From an uncultured Sulfurimonas sp. (GTDB lineage Bacteria; Campylobacterota; Campylobacteria; Campylobacterales; Sulfurimonadaceae), in the NCBI GenBank assembly GCA_937900945.1, contig CALCGG010000207.1, forward strand, positions 1-41,325: 41,325 bases of DNA, in the 5' to 3' direction. Positions 10,936 to 20,181 of the stretch are shown piece after piece. The notes under the pieces are model-generated. The model had not been told where the DNA came from. It searched no databases and saw nothing but the letters and a program-made list of their open reading frames with translations. The number at the start of each line of letters is the position of its first letter. The stretch's first letter is position 1. Made by a program: the position numbers and the translations under genes.

Positions 10936-11674
10936 TTTTATAACTGCTTGCGATGCTTCAAAAGAGGCATTTAAAACAGCTACTCTTTTAAAAACACTGA
11001 GTGTCAATGCTCTTATTACAGGAGAGCTTGGTGTTGGTAAAAAAAGTTTAGCTTCTTATATACTCCCGGATGCTCCAGTTTTGGATGCATCTAAGTTTGA
11101 TGAATTATTGGTCGCATTAGAATCTTCAAGTGAGATAATAATCACAAATTTAGAAAAATCACCAAATATAAAAAGAATTTTTGATATTATCAACACAAAT
11201 GATATTAGAGTTGTTGCAACAGCAAAAGGCTCATTTTATAACAAAGATATAGATGAATTTTTTAGTGTTAAATTTAATATTCCACCACTTCAAGATAGAC
11301 CTGAAGATATAAGATTATTAGTAGAGAGATTTATATCTGAAGCATCTTTGCTATTTGGCGGTGGTGAAAAATTTAATATTAAAAACTTCATACCTGATTT
11401 AAGTGAAAATTCAAACTCTTTAAGACGACAAGTGATGATAGATTTTCTTTTACAAGATATAAAAGATACTGAACTTATGAATATAATGGAAAACTATATG
11501 CTTGAAAAATTGGGTTCAAACAGTGACTATAAGAACTTGTTGTATTTATATGAAGTTCCACTTATTAAAGCTGGAATTTCCAAATTTAAGTCTCAACTTA
11601 AACTCTCAGATAAATTGGGTCTCAATAGAAATACACTTAGAAAAAAAATAGCTGATAATAAACAATATTTATAA
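10922..11674 (+). CDS. Degenerate sigma-54-activator-like AAA+ protein with Fis-type HTH
   Basis: 250 aa from a GTG at 10922. ATG codons at 10859, 10886 and 10889 would add 11-21 residues encoded inside slyD; the AAA+ fold begins only a few residues after 10922, so the short start is preferred without certainty. Walker A-like GELGVGKK is at residues 34-41, and PPLQDRPEDIRLL (from residue 121) matches the conserved sensor region of NtrC-type activators. The C-terminus ends in a Fis-like helix-turn-helix (KLGLNRNTLRKKIAD after LSD). The GAFTGA loop that contacts sigma-54 is absent and Walker B is weak (IIITNLEK). It may be a DNA-binding relative that does not activate sigma-54. It sits between slyD and fabD. 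Confidence 0.7.
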   Translation: MVATSFITACDASKEAFKTATLLKTLSVNALITGELGVGKKSLASYILPDAPVLDASKFDELLVALESSSEIIITNLEKSPNIKRIFDIINTNDIRVVATAKGSFYNKDIDEFFSVKFNIPPLQDRPEDIRLLVERFISEASLLFGGGEKFNIKNFIPDLSENSNSLRRQVMIDFLLQDIKDTELMNIMENYMLEKLGSNSDYKNLLYLYEVPLIKAGISKFKSQLKLSDKLGLNRNTLRKKIADNKQYL

Positions 11675-11683
11675 GGAATAAAA

Positions 11684-12625
11684 ATGTCAAAAAAAATAGC
11701 AATGATTTTTTCAGGACAAGGTTCGCAGGCAGTAGGAATGGGTAAGGATTTTTATGAGAATTCTGATATAGCAAGAGATATGTTTGCTAAAGCTGGAGAG
11801 AGAATAGGGGTTGATTTTAAAGAGTTGATATTTACCGAAAATGATAAATTAGGTCAAACTGCTTTCACTCAACCGGCTATTTTACTTGTACAGATGATTG
11901 CGTATCGTCTTTTTAAAAATGCTTGTCCAGATATTAAAGCTGAGCTCTTTTTAGGACATTCACTTGGTGAATTTTCTGCTTTATGTGCCAGCGGTGCTAT
12001 TGATTATGTGGACGCAGTGGAACTTGTTCATAAGCGTGGGTCATTTATGCAGTCAGCATGTGACACTATAGAAGCCGGAATGATGGCTATTGTCGGGCTT
12101 GATGATGATGGTGTAGAAAAAGTTTGTCAAGATGCACAACAAGAAGGTAAGAAAGTTTGGCCGGCAAATTATAACCAAGATGGACAGCTGGTTGTTGCCG
12201 GTCTGAGGGCTGATTTAGTTTCTTTGGAGCAAACTTTTAAAGATGCCGGTGCAAAAAGAGCACTGCTTTTAAATATGTCAGTTGCAAGTCATTGTGAATT
12301 GTTGGCATCTGCTCAACAACCTTTATCTGATTTGATGTCTAGTATGGTTAAAGATGAATTTGAAGCTCCTATAGTTTCAAATGTTACAACAAAAAGATAC
12401 AGCACAAAAGAAGAAGCCGTTTCATTACTTACAGAGCAATTAGTAAAACCTGTTAAATATAAGCAATCTATCTTGGCTATTGCAGATGATGTTGATTTAG
12501 CCATAGAATTTGGACATGGTGTAGTTTTAAAAGGTCTTAATAAAAGAATCGCAAAAGATTTAAATACGTTAAATATTTCAGACATGGCAAGCTTAGCAAA
12601 AGTTGTAGAAGAAGTTTGCAACTAA
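11684..12625 (+). CDS. fabD: Malonyl-CoA:ACP transacylase FabD
   Basis: 313 aa, normal length. GQGSQAVGMG near the N-terminus and GHSLGE with nucleophile Ser93 are the family signatures; the catalytic His is expected in the ASHCELL segment (near residue 205). It transfers malonyl from CoA to acyl carrier protein to start fatty-acid elongation. TAAGGAA precedes the ATG. The nitrilase-family gene follows after one base, suggesting one operon from slyD onward. Confidence 0.95.
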   Translation: MSKKIAMIFSGQGSQAVGMGKDFYENSDIARDMFAKAGERIGVDFKELIFTENDKLGQTAFTQPAILLVQMIAYRLFKNACPDIKAELFLGHSLGEFSALCASGAIDYVDAVELVHKRGSFMQSACDTIEAGMMAIVGLDDDGVEKVCQDAQQEGKKVWPANYNQDGQLVVAGLRADLVSLEQTFKDAGAKRALLLNMSVASHCELLASAQQPLSDLMSSMVKDEFEAPIVSNVTTKRYSTKEEAVSLLTEQLVKPVKYKQSILAIADDVDLAIEFGHGVVLKGLNKRIAKDLNTLNISDMASLAKVVEEVCN

Positions 12626-12626
12626 A

Positions 12627-13343
12627 ATGAGAGTAACCTTAGCTCAAACTTCTCCAAAACTAAACCGTTCTAACTTGCAAGATATTCTTGAAATTGTCAA
12701 AGAATTTCAAGAAGAAAGTGATTTGATAGTTTTTCCAGAACTATCTTTAAATGGCTATCTTTTGCAGGATAAACTTTTTGAAGATGCTTGGGATATAGAT
12801 GACTTAGATGAGCTTAAAGAGTTGAGCAGGCATGTTGATATTGTAGTTGGTGCTGCAATAAGAGATATTCAAACATTTAAAAATAGAGCTCTTTATTTTT
12901 CAAATGGTAAACTTTTAAGTCAGCATACAAAGGTTCATTTACCAAACTACGGAATGTTTGAAGAAGCAAGATATTTCACTGCCGGCAATAAATTTGAGAG
13001 TTTTATGAGCTCTTTTGGTAGAATCTCTATGCTTGTGTGTGAAGACTTATGGCACAAAGAAGTTCACAATGAACTTATAAAAGAAAACCCTGATTATATT
13101 ATTGCATTAGTCGCTTCGCCAGCTCGCGGATTTAGCGACAATGGCTTAGAGATAGAAGATAGGTGGTACTCTATAATAAAAACAGTTGCAGGTGAGTGCA
13201 GGGCAAAATTGATTTTCGTAAATCGCGTCGGTTTTGAAGATGGACTTGGTTTTTGGGGTGGGAGTTGTATCGTTGATGAAAATTCAAATATATTAGACAA
13301 GTTACCAAGGTATGAAACATTAATAAAAACATTTGAAATGTAA
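12627..13343 (+). CDS. Carbon-nitrogen hydrolase (nitrilase superfamily)
   Basis: 238 aa. The full Glu-Lys-Cys triad of the superfamily is visible: Glu38 in VFPELSLNGY, Lys102 in HTKVHLPNYGMF and Cys138 in LVCEDLWH. These motifs most resemble amidohydrolases and the glutaminase domain of NAD synthetases (the HLPNYGMFEEARYF segment). At 238 aa it lacks a synthetase domain, so it is a stand-alone amidase of unknown substrate. It starts two bases after fabD and is followed by mtn after 8 bases; the neighbours do not identify the substrate. Confidence 0.85.
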   Translation: MRVTLAQTSPKLNRSNLQDILEIVKEFQEESDLIVFPELSLNGYLLQDKLFEDAWDIDDLDELKELSRHVDIVVGAAIRDIQTFKNRALYFSNGKLLSQHTKVHLPNYGMFEEARYFTAGNKFESFMSSFGRISMLVCEDLWHKEVHNELIKENPDYIIALVASPARGFSDNGLEIEDRWYSIIKTVAGECRAKLIFVNRVGFEDGLGFWGGSCIVDENSNILDKLPRYETLIKTFEM

Positions 13344-13351
13344 GGTATAGT

Positions 13352-14044
13352 ATGAAAATAGCAATAATGGGCGCAATGCCAGAAGAGATAGCACCGATTT
13401 TACAAAAACTTGGTGAGTATAAAACAACTGAATATGCAAAAAATAAATATTATGAGGCATCATATAAAGGTGTAGAACTAGTAATAGCATATTCAAAAAT
13501 TGGTAAGGTTTTCTCAACTCTTACTGCTACGACTATGATAGAGCATTTTGGTGCACAAAAATTACTTTTTAGCGGAGTAGCCGGTGCTATATCTGAGACT
13601 TTGAAAGTAGGTGATTTGATTGTTGCCACAAAACTGTCTCAACATGATTTGGATATTACAGCCTTTGGACATCCGTTTGGGTATGTTCCTGAGGGTGGTG
13701 TATTTGTTGAAGCAGACAAAGCCATGATAGAGATGAGTAAAGAAGTAGCACGTGATATGGGTAAAACTGTTCAAGAAGGGATTATTGCAACCGGAGATCA
13801 GTTTGTTGCAAATGAAGAGCGCAAAAACTGGATTGGCAGTACTTTTAATGCAGATGCTCTAGAGATGGAAGGAGCAAGTGTTGCAGTCGTCTGTGATGCG
13901 CTTAATGTGCCTTTCTTTATCCTTCGTGCCATAAGTGATGCAGCTGATATGGATGCAAGTTTCAGCTTTGATGAATTTTTAGAAACAAGTGCAGTTGAGA
14001 GTGCAGAGTTTGTTATGAAAATGGTTGATAAAATACTTGAATAA
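13352..14044 (+). CDS. mtnN: 5'-methylthioadenosine/S-adenosylhomocysteine nucleosidase
   Basis: 230 aa, the family length. The N-terminal MKIAIMGAMPEEIAPIL places the conserved Glu near residue 12; GDQFV, ALEMEGASVAVVC (Glu173) and RAISDAAD (with the catalytic Asp) complete the active site. It removes adenine from MTA or SAH, recycling the products of methylation and, in many bacteria, feeding autoinducer-2 and methionine salvage. In Campylobacter and Helicobacter the homologue also acts on 6-amino-6-deoxyfutalosine in menaquinone synthesis; that role is plausible here but not shown by the sequence. Confidence 0.94.
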   Translation: MKIAIMGAMPEEIAPILQKLGEYKTTEYAKNKYYEASYKGVELVIAYSKIGKVFSTLTATTMIEHFGAQKLLFSGVAGAISETLKVGDLIVATKLSQHDLDITAFGHPFGYVPEGGVFVEADKAMIEMSKEVARDMGKTVQEGIIATGDQFVANEERKNWIGSTFNADALEMEGASVAVVCDALNVPFFILRAISDAADMDASFSFDEFLETSAVESAEFVMKMVDKILE

Positions 14045-14046
14045 CT

Positions 14047-14796
14047 ATGTCAATTAAGCTTTCTAAAAAAATAATGACTAAACTAGGTCGTACAAATGCC
14101 GAGTTTAATCTTATTGAAGAGGGAGATAAGATTCTTGTTGGATTGAGCGGTGGTAAAGATTCACTTACTATGGTTCATGCCATGAAAGAGCAACAGCGCC
14201 GAGCTCCTTTTAAATTTGAGTTTCTTGCCGTAACTGTCAGTTATGGCATGGAAGAAAATTTTGATGCATTGATAGCTCATTGCAAAGAGCATGAAATCCC
14301 ACATGTAGTACATGACACAAAGATATATGACTTAGCAGAAGAAAAAATCAGAAAAAACTCCTCTTACTGTAGCTTTTTTTCTAGAATGAGAAGAGGTTCT
14401 CTTTATGGTGCAGCTGAGAAACATGGGTGTAATAAAGTAGCACTTGGTCATCATATGGACGATGCGGCAGAGAGCTTTTTTATGAACTTTATTTACAATG
14501 GACAGATGAGAAGCCTGGCTCCAAAATACACTGCTGGCAATGGTTTGGTAGTTATCAGGCCTCTTATACAAATGAGAGAAAGACAACTAACAGCCTTTGC
14601 ACTTGATAATAACATCCAGACAATAGGCGATGAAGCTTGTCCATCCATGAGATTTGATGTAAAAATGCCACATGCCAGAGCAAAAACTAAAGAAATGCTA
14701 AGAAAGATGGAAAAAGAGTTTCCATCACTCTTTACTAGTTTAAATGCCGCATTTAAAAATATTTCGGTGGATAGTTTTTTTATGGTTGAGGATTAG
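14047..14796 (+). CDS. ttcA: TtcA-like PP-loop ATPase (tRNA 2-thiocytidine family)
   Basis: 249 aa. The PP-loop SGGKDS is at residues 34-39, and KVALGHHMDDAAESFFMN is the second conserved block of TtcA. RMRRGSLYGAA follows the cysteine site. In E. coli TtcA that site reads C-S-L-C; here it is C108-S-F-F111, so the second iron-sulfur ligand is a phenylalanine. A later cysteine, Cys198 in EACPSM, is in about the right place for the third ligand. The fold is certain, but 2-thiolation of cytidine 32 is doubtful. It starts 2 bases after mtnN. Confidence 0.82.
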   Translation: MSIKLSKKIMTKLGRTNAEFNLIEEGDKILVGLSGGKDSLTMVHAMKEQQRRAPFKFEFLAVTVSYGMEENFDALIAHCKEHEIPHVVHDTKIYDLAEEKIRKNSSYCSFFSRMRRGSLYGAAEKHGCNKVALGHHMDDAAESFFMNFIYNGQMRSLAPKYTAGNGLVVIRPLIQMRERQLTAFALDNNIQTIGDEACPSMRFDVKMPHARAKTKEMLRKMEKEFPSLFTSLNAAFKNISVDSFFMVED

Positions 14797-14862
14797 CATA
14801 TATTAGTTTCTTAATTCATCTTAATTCTAATTATTGTTAAACATTATAAATATTTAATTTGT

Positions 14863-14868
14863 TATAAT
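14863..14868 (+). promoter_or_regulatory. Putative -10 box for dsbD
   Basis: TATAAT inside a very AT-rich 100-base gap between the ttcA-like gene and dsbD, 28 bases before the dsbD ATG. No recognisable -35 box, as is common in this phylum. Nothing else was recognised in the gap. Confidence 0.45.
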
Positions 14869-14896
14869 AATCTACATTTTTTCTAGGACGATATTT

Positions 14897-16642
14897 ATGA
14901 AGCAATTTTTAGTGTTTATATTTTTAGTATCAGCTCTGTTTGGTGCTATGCCGAAGTTTTTAATGCCTGATCAAGCATTTATTCCACATGCTAAACTCAA
15001 TGATGCTATGCAGATTGAAGCTAGTATCGAACTAGCCAAGGGTATATATGTTTATGAAGATAAAGTAAATTTTGAACTAAAAAATACAACTAGCTTATCT
15101 ATCGTTGATATTAAAAAACCTCTGGCTGTTAAGCATGATGATTATAATGTTTATTTAGAATCACCGACTTTCATCCTTTCTTTGGAAGATAATGGCTCTA
15201 AAGATGTAAAAGATGTAGAACTTGTTGTATCTTATCAAGGATGCTCAGATCAAGGTTTATGCTATGAGCCACTTGAAAAAAGCTTCACATTGAGTGTGGA
15301 CGCATCAAAAATATCCTCTAAAAATATTGCACCTTTAAAAACAGATAAGCCAAAAACAAATGAACTCTCAGAAACAGACAGTATCGCAAATACGATAAGC
15401 TCTGGTAATATTTTTGTCATACTCTTCACATTTTTAGGCTTCGGTTTATTGCTGGCTCTGACTCCATGTGTGTTTCCTATGATACCTATAATCTCTGGAC
15501 TTATCATCTCTCAGGGTGAAGGTTTGAGTACAAAAAGAGCATTTTTCCTCTCAGTAGTCTATGTTCTAGCTATGGCTGTTGCCTATACTATAGCCGGAGT
15601 ATTGGCCGGTTTATTTGGTTCAAACTTACAAGCGGCACTTCAAGATCCTTATGTTATCTATACTTTTAGTGCTGTTTTTGTGGCTCTTGCTCTTAGCATG
15701 TTTGGTTTTTATGAACTTAAACTTCCGGATTTTATCGTAAATAAAGTGAGTTCTAAGCACTCAAAAGGCGGTGTGGCGGGTGTGGCAATTATGGGCTTTT
15801 TATCTGCACTTATTGTTGGTCCATGTGTTGCGGCTCCGCTTGCCGGTGCGCTTGTATACATAGGTCAAACGGGTGATGCAGTGCTTGGCGGAATGGCATT
15901 GTTTTCCATGAGTATAGGGATGGGTTTACCGCTTATCGCAGTGGGTGTCAGTGCAGGTAAGTTTATGCCTCGCCCTGGCGCATGGATGACTATGGTTACT
16001 GCCATTTTCGGCATCATTATGTTGGGTGTAGCTGTATGGATGCTGGAAAAAGTTGTCGCACCGGATGTTACCATGTTGCTCTATGCTCTTTTAGGTATCG
16101 GCAGTGCTATCTATTTTGGAGTTTTTGATAACAATGTACATGTGTTTAAAAAGAGTGTCGCAGTAATTCTGTTTATATACTCACTTTCTCTTTTTATAAG
16201 TTTTTTAGCCGGTTCTGCAAATATGATCAGACCTTTGGAATTTTTAAAACCGCAAAGTGTTTCTACATCATCCCAAAAAATATCCAGACATGTGGAATTT
16301 GTGAAAGTAACATCAATACAAGAACTTGATGCACTTTTGATTAAGCACAAGGGCAAAAAAATAATGCTTGATTTTTATGCTGATTGGTGTACTGCATGTA
16401 AAGAACTTGAAGAAGTTACTTTTTCAAATGAAAGTGTTCAAAATAAGATGGCTGAGTTTATTTTAATTCAAGCAGATGTGACTAAAAATACTCAGGAAGA
16501 AAAAGATTTAAGTAAAAAGTACGGAGTGTTTGGTCCTCCGGCTATTATCTTCTTTGACGAAGAAAGCAATGTTCTGAGCGCAAAAACAATCGTAGGTTTC
16601 ATGAAACCGGAAGAGTTTTTGACTCATTTAAATACTCTATAA
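14897..16642 (+). CDS. dsbD: Thiol:disulfide interchange protein DsbD
   Basis: 581 aa with all three DsbD parts. A signal peptide (residues 1-17) leads into a periplasmic N-terminal domain with the CSDQGLC pair. The membrane domain (about residues 170-455) carries Cys191 in ALTPCVFPMIPI and Cys310 in VGPCVAAPLAGAL. The C-terminal periplasmic thioredoxin domain has the active site DWCTACKE (Cys498, Cys501). It carries electrons from cytoplasmic thioredoxin to the periplasm for reduction of misplaced disulfides and cytochrome c cysteines. It stands alone, with its own putative promoter. Confidence 0.95.
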   Translation: MKQFLVFIFLVSALFGAMPKFLMPDQAFIPHAKLNDAMQIEASIELAKGIYVYEDKVNFELKNTTSLSIVDIKKPLAVKHDDYNVYLESPTFILSLEDNGSKDVKDVELVVSYQGCSDQGLCYEPLEKSFTLSVDASKISSKNIAPLKTDKPKTNELSETDSIANTISSGNIFVILFTFLGFGLLLALTPCVFPMIPIISGLIISQGEGLSTKRAFFLSVVYVLAMAVAYTIAGVLAGLFGSNLQAALQDPYVIYTFSAVFVALALSMFGFYELKLPDFIVNKVSSKHSKGGVAGVAIMGFLSALIVGPCVAAPLAGALVYIGQTGDAVLGGMALFSMSIGMGLPLIAVGVSAGKFMPRPGAWMTMVTAIFGIIMLGVAVWMLEKVVAPDVTMLLYALLGIGSAIYFGVFDNNVHVFKKSVAVILFIYSLSLFISFLAGSANMIRPLEFLKPQSVSTSSQKISRHVEFVKVTSIQELDALLIKHKGKKIMLDFYADWCTACKELEEVTFSNESVQNKMAEFILIQADVTKNTQEEKDLSKKYGVFGPPAIIFFDEESNVLSAKTIVGFMKPEEFLTHLNTL

Positions 16643-16661
16643 ACGAATAGTGTTTATTTTT
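16639..16661 (+). terminator. Possible rho-independent terminator of dsbD
   Basis: ATAAAC (16639-16644), a 7-base loop, GTTTAT (16652-16657), running into five T. The stem overlaps the dsbD stop codon and the end of the convergent lpxB gene. The stem is only six pairs and AT-rich, so this is weak. Confidence 0.35.
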
Positions 16662-17697
16662 CTATAAGTGCTGCTACATTTTTTGAGCTGCCGTGTTTTA
16701 GGTAAGCTCTTAATGCTTTTGAATCATCCAAGAAGGTACTTCTATCCAGCTCTCTATATGCCTTTATCAGATTATCCGCTGTTACATCCTGCTGGATAAA
16801 CTCAGGATGCAAATCCCTATCGTTAAACTTTGTAAACATGATATTGCTGAGTCCTATATGGTTTAATTTAACGAGCCTGCTGGCTATGAAATAATCAAGC
16901 GGTTTGGCGATGTAGCTCAGGACAAAAGGGATTCCAATAAGTGCTGCTTCAAGTGTTGCCGTACCGCTGCAAATAAATGCAAAGTCTGATTCATAAAGTG
17001 TTTTATAGGTGTCATGCGTAATTTTAAAACCTTGTAAATCACCGTAAAGTTCTTCTATATCTTCTTTTGTAAAATGTGTGGGGATGATAATAATTCCCTC
17101 AATGCCTAATTTTTCTCTTACCTCTTTAAACACAGGCATAAGTTTTTTTATCTCACCTTTTCGGCTTCCAGGCATAAACACAATACTTTCCACTTTTTCG
17201 TTCAGTTCTTCTTTAAAGTTATGTATGATATCAAGAAGTGGATGACCGACATAAGTGATAGGAGCATTTTTTGAGTAAAAATCTTTTTCAAAAGGAAGTA
17301 TTGAAGCCAAATGGTCTATGGTTCGCTCTAAAACAGGAATACGCTTTTTTTTCCATGCCCAAGCCTGAGGTAAAATATAGTAAATTATCTCTTTATCCGG
17401 ATATTTTTTTTTGATTTTTTTAGCAAGAGGCAGGTTAAATCCGGAGGAATCAATAAGTAAAACTTTATCCACTTCACTTGCCAGTTCAACCATCTGCGCA
17501 TTTAGCTTGAAAAAATAGCGTAATTTTTTTATGACATCTACAAACCCCATAATGGCAAGCGAGCGTAAATCTACGATAGAATCACCTAAATCACTATCAA
17601 AGATACCAACAAACTCCACCTCAGCACCTAGCTCTTTTTTTAGAGATTTAAGATGTATATTTGCCGAGTGTTCTAAGGCGCTGACTAGTATTTTCAT
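16654..17697 (-). CDS. lpxB: Lipid-A-disaccharide synthase
   Basis: 347 aa, minus strand. Family segments present: MKILVSALEHSANIHLKSL at the N-terminus, LIDSSGFNLPLAKKIKKK, YYILPQAWAWKKKRI, LPFEKDFY with THVGHPL-like YVGHPLLDII, and CSGTATLEAALIGIPFVLSY. It joins UDP-2,3-diacylglucosamine to lipid X to form the lipid A disaccharide at the inner membrane. Slightly shorter than the E. coli enzyme (about 380 aa) but complete. GGAG lies about 12 bases before the ATG, rather far; no better start was seen. Confidence 0.93.
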   Translation of the reverse strand: MKILVSALEHSANIHLKSLKKELGAEVEFVGIFDSDLGDSIVDLRSLAIMGFVDVIKKLRYFFKLNAQMVELASEVDKVLLIDSSGFNLPLAKKIKKKYPDKEIIYYILPQAWAWKKKRIPVLERTIDHLASILPFEKDFYSKNAPITYVGHPLLDIIHNFKEELNEKVESIVFMPGSRKGEIKKLMPVFKEVREKLGIEGIIIIPTHFTKEDIEELYGDLQGFKITHDTYKTLYESDFAFICSGTATLEAALIGIPFVLSYIAKPLDYFIASRLVKLNHIGLSNIMFTKFNDRDLHPEFIQQDVTADNLIKAYRELDRSTFLDDSKALRAYLKHGSSKNVAALIEK

Positions 17698-17723
17698 AAA
17701 GAGGTATCTCCAATGGTTTTTGG

Positions 17724-17729
17724 TATAAT
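17724..17729 (+). promoter_or_regulatory. Putative -10 box for the pyrC-like gene
   Basis: TATAAT preceded by TGG (extended -10 like), between divergent lpxB and the pyrC-like gene, 28 bases before the ATG at 17758. Its position argues against an upstream in-frame ATG at 17713 being used. Confidence 0.5.
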
Positions 17730-17757
17730 TTTGCCATTATATCTAAGGTGGTCTAAA

Positions 17758-18978
17758 ATGGTTATTTCTAATGCAGTAGTTTGTGATGTAAATGGCGAAA
17801 AGAAAGCTGATGTTCGGATTGAAAACGGGATTATCACAGAGATAGGAACCGAGTTAAAAGATGCAGAGATTATACACGCAAACGGTGCCTATTTTATGCC
17901 TCTTTTGGTAGACGCAAACGTACGGCTTCAAGACTCCACACTTAACTCAAAAAACATTAAGGCTATTTCAAAAGAGGCGCTTCGCGGCGGGATAGGGCAC
18001 ATTATTTTAAATGCTGACTCAACTCCTGCCATAGACAGCGAAGTTGTTTTAGAGTACGCTCAAAATAACCTGGATAAACTTAAAGGTGCAAAAGTCGATT
18101 TGATGTTAAACACGCTCAAAGAGGATGCAACACTCAGCAATATAGCTATTCTTTTGAAAAAAGGAGCAGTTGCACCTTACATGAGCACAATCGCAAAAAA
18201 TAATTTGACCATAAAAATAGCTGAGTATGTAAAGATGTACGGAGTGACACTTTTTTGTAAGGCAGAAGACAACTCTCTCATAAACAATGGTGTTATGCTT
18301 GAGGGCGATGTGAGTTCAAAACTTGGATTAGCCGGCATTCCTGACTTGAGTGAAGTGCTCCATGTCTCCCGTATGATAGAAATAGCAAGACATTTTGGAA
18401 TCAAAATACTTTTTAAATCCATAGCCTCACCCCGTTCTATTTACCTCATAGACAAAGCGAAAAAAGAGGGAGTAGATGTTCGATGTGAAGTCTCAATCCA
18501 TCATCTTTTACACGCAGATGAAGCTTGTGAGAATTTCAACACAACAGCAAAACTAGATCCGCCTTTGGCATGTAGAAGTGATGTGCTACTGCTACAAGAA
18601 GCACTGAAAAACAATCAGATAGATTCTCTGACAGTCTTGCATCAGCCAAACTCACCTGTTAATAAAGAAGTTGCTTTTTATGATGCGCATTATGGTTGTG
18701 AAGCACTGAGCGATGCATTGCCGCTCTACTATACTAAGCTTGTGCAAACGCAGATGCTTGACATGACTGAACTGCTTAAACTTACAGTAAAAAATCCTGC
18801 AAAAAACATAGGTCTTGAAGCAGGTGTTATCGAAGTGGGGCAAAAAGTAAATGCACTGTTGTTTAATCCACATGTAAAGGTAATGGTGGATAATAAACAG
18901 TCACTTTATGACGGTGAAGAGTTAAGCGGAAAAGTTGTCATGAGTTTTGATGGCGCAAAAACCAGTAAATTCCTATAA
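17758..18978 (+). CDS. Dihydroorotase-like protein lacking catalytic residues (PyrC')
   Basis: 406 aa from the ATG at 17758, chosen because AAGGTGG lies 7 bases ahead and a promoter-like TATAAT lies just upstream; an ATG at 17713 would include that promoter. The amidohydrolase fold of class I dihydroorotase is recognisable throughout (EVSIHHLLHADE, LDPPLACRSDVLLLQEAL, EALSDALPLYYTKL). The metal-binding D-x-H-x-H of the active family is D52-A-N54-V-R56 here, and the catalytic T-D-H-A-P-H is T-V-L-H-Q-P-N (residues 292-298). It is therefore probably inactive. Inactive PyrC' proteins serve as structural partners of aspartate transcarbamoylase (PyrB) in some bacteria; that role here is inference, as no pyrB is nearby. 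Confidence 0.85.
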   Translation: MVISNAVVCDVNGEKKADVRIENGIITEIGTELKDAEIIHANGAYFMPLLVDANVRLQDSTLNSKNIKAISKEALRGGIGHIILNADSTPAIDSEVVLEYAQNNLDKLKGAKVDLMLNTLKEDATLSNIAILLKKGAVAPYMSTIAKNNLTIKIAEYVKMYGVTLFCKAEDNSLINNGVMLEGDVSSKLGLAGIPDLSEVLHVSRMIEIARHFGIKILFKSIASPRSIYLIDKAKKEGVDVRCEVSIHHLLHADEACENFNTTAKLDPPLACRSDVLLLQEALKNNQIDSLTVLHQPNSPVNKEVAFYDAHYGCEALSDALPLYYTKLVQTQMLDMTELLKLTVKNPAKNIGLEAGVIEVGQKVNALLFNPHVKVMVDNKQSLYDGEELSGKVVMSFDGAKTSKFL

Positions 18979-18992
18979 ACATGTATAGAATT

Positions 18993-20156
<1,164 letters not shown>

Positions 20157-20181
20157 TCATATGAACAAAGTTGAGATAAGT

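Noticed and set aside
14365-14385. Possible frameshift or read error at the TtcA cysteine site
   Set aside because: The reading frame is intact on both sides and conserved blocks follow; the Phe is reported as a real substitution, with a note to verify.
17713-17757. Upstream ATG for the pyrC-like gene
   Set aside because: The stretch contains a TATAAT promoter box and is unlike dihydroorotase N-termini; the ATG at 17758 has a good ribosome binding site.
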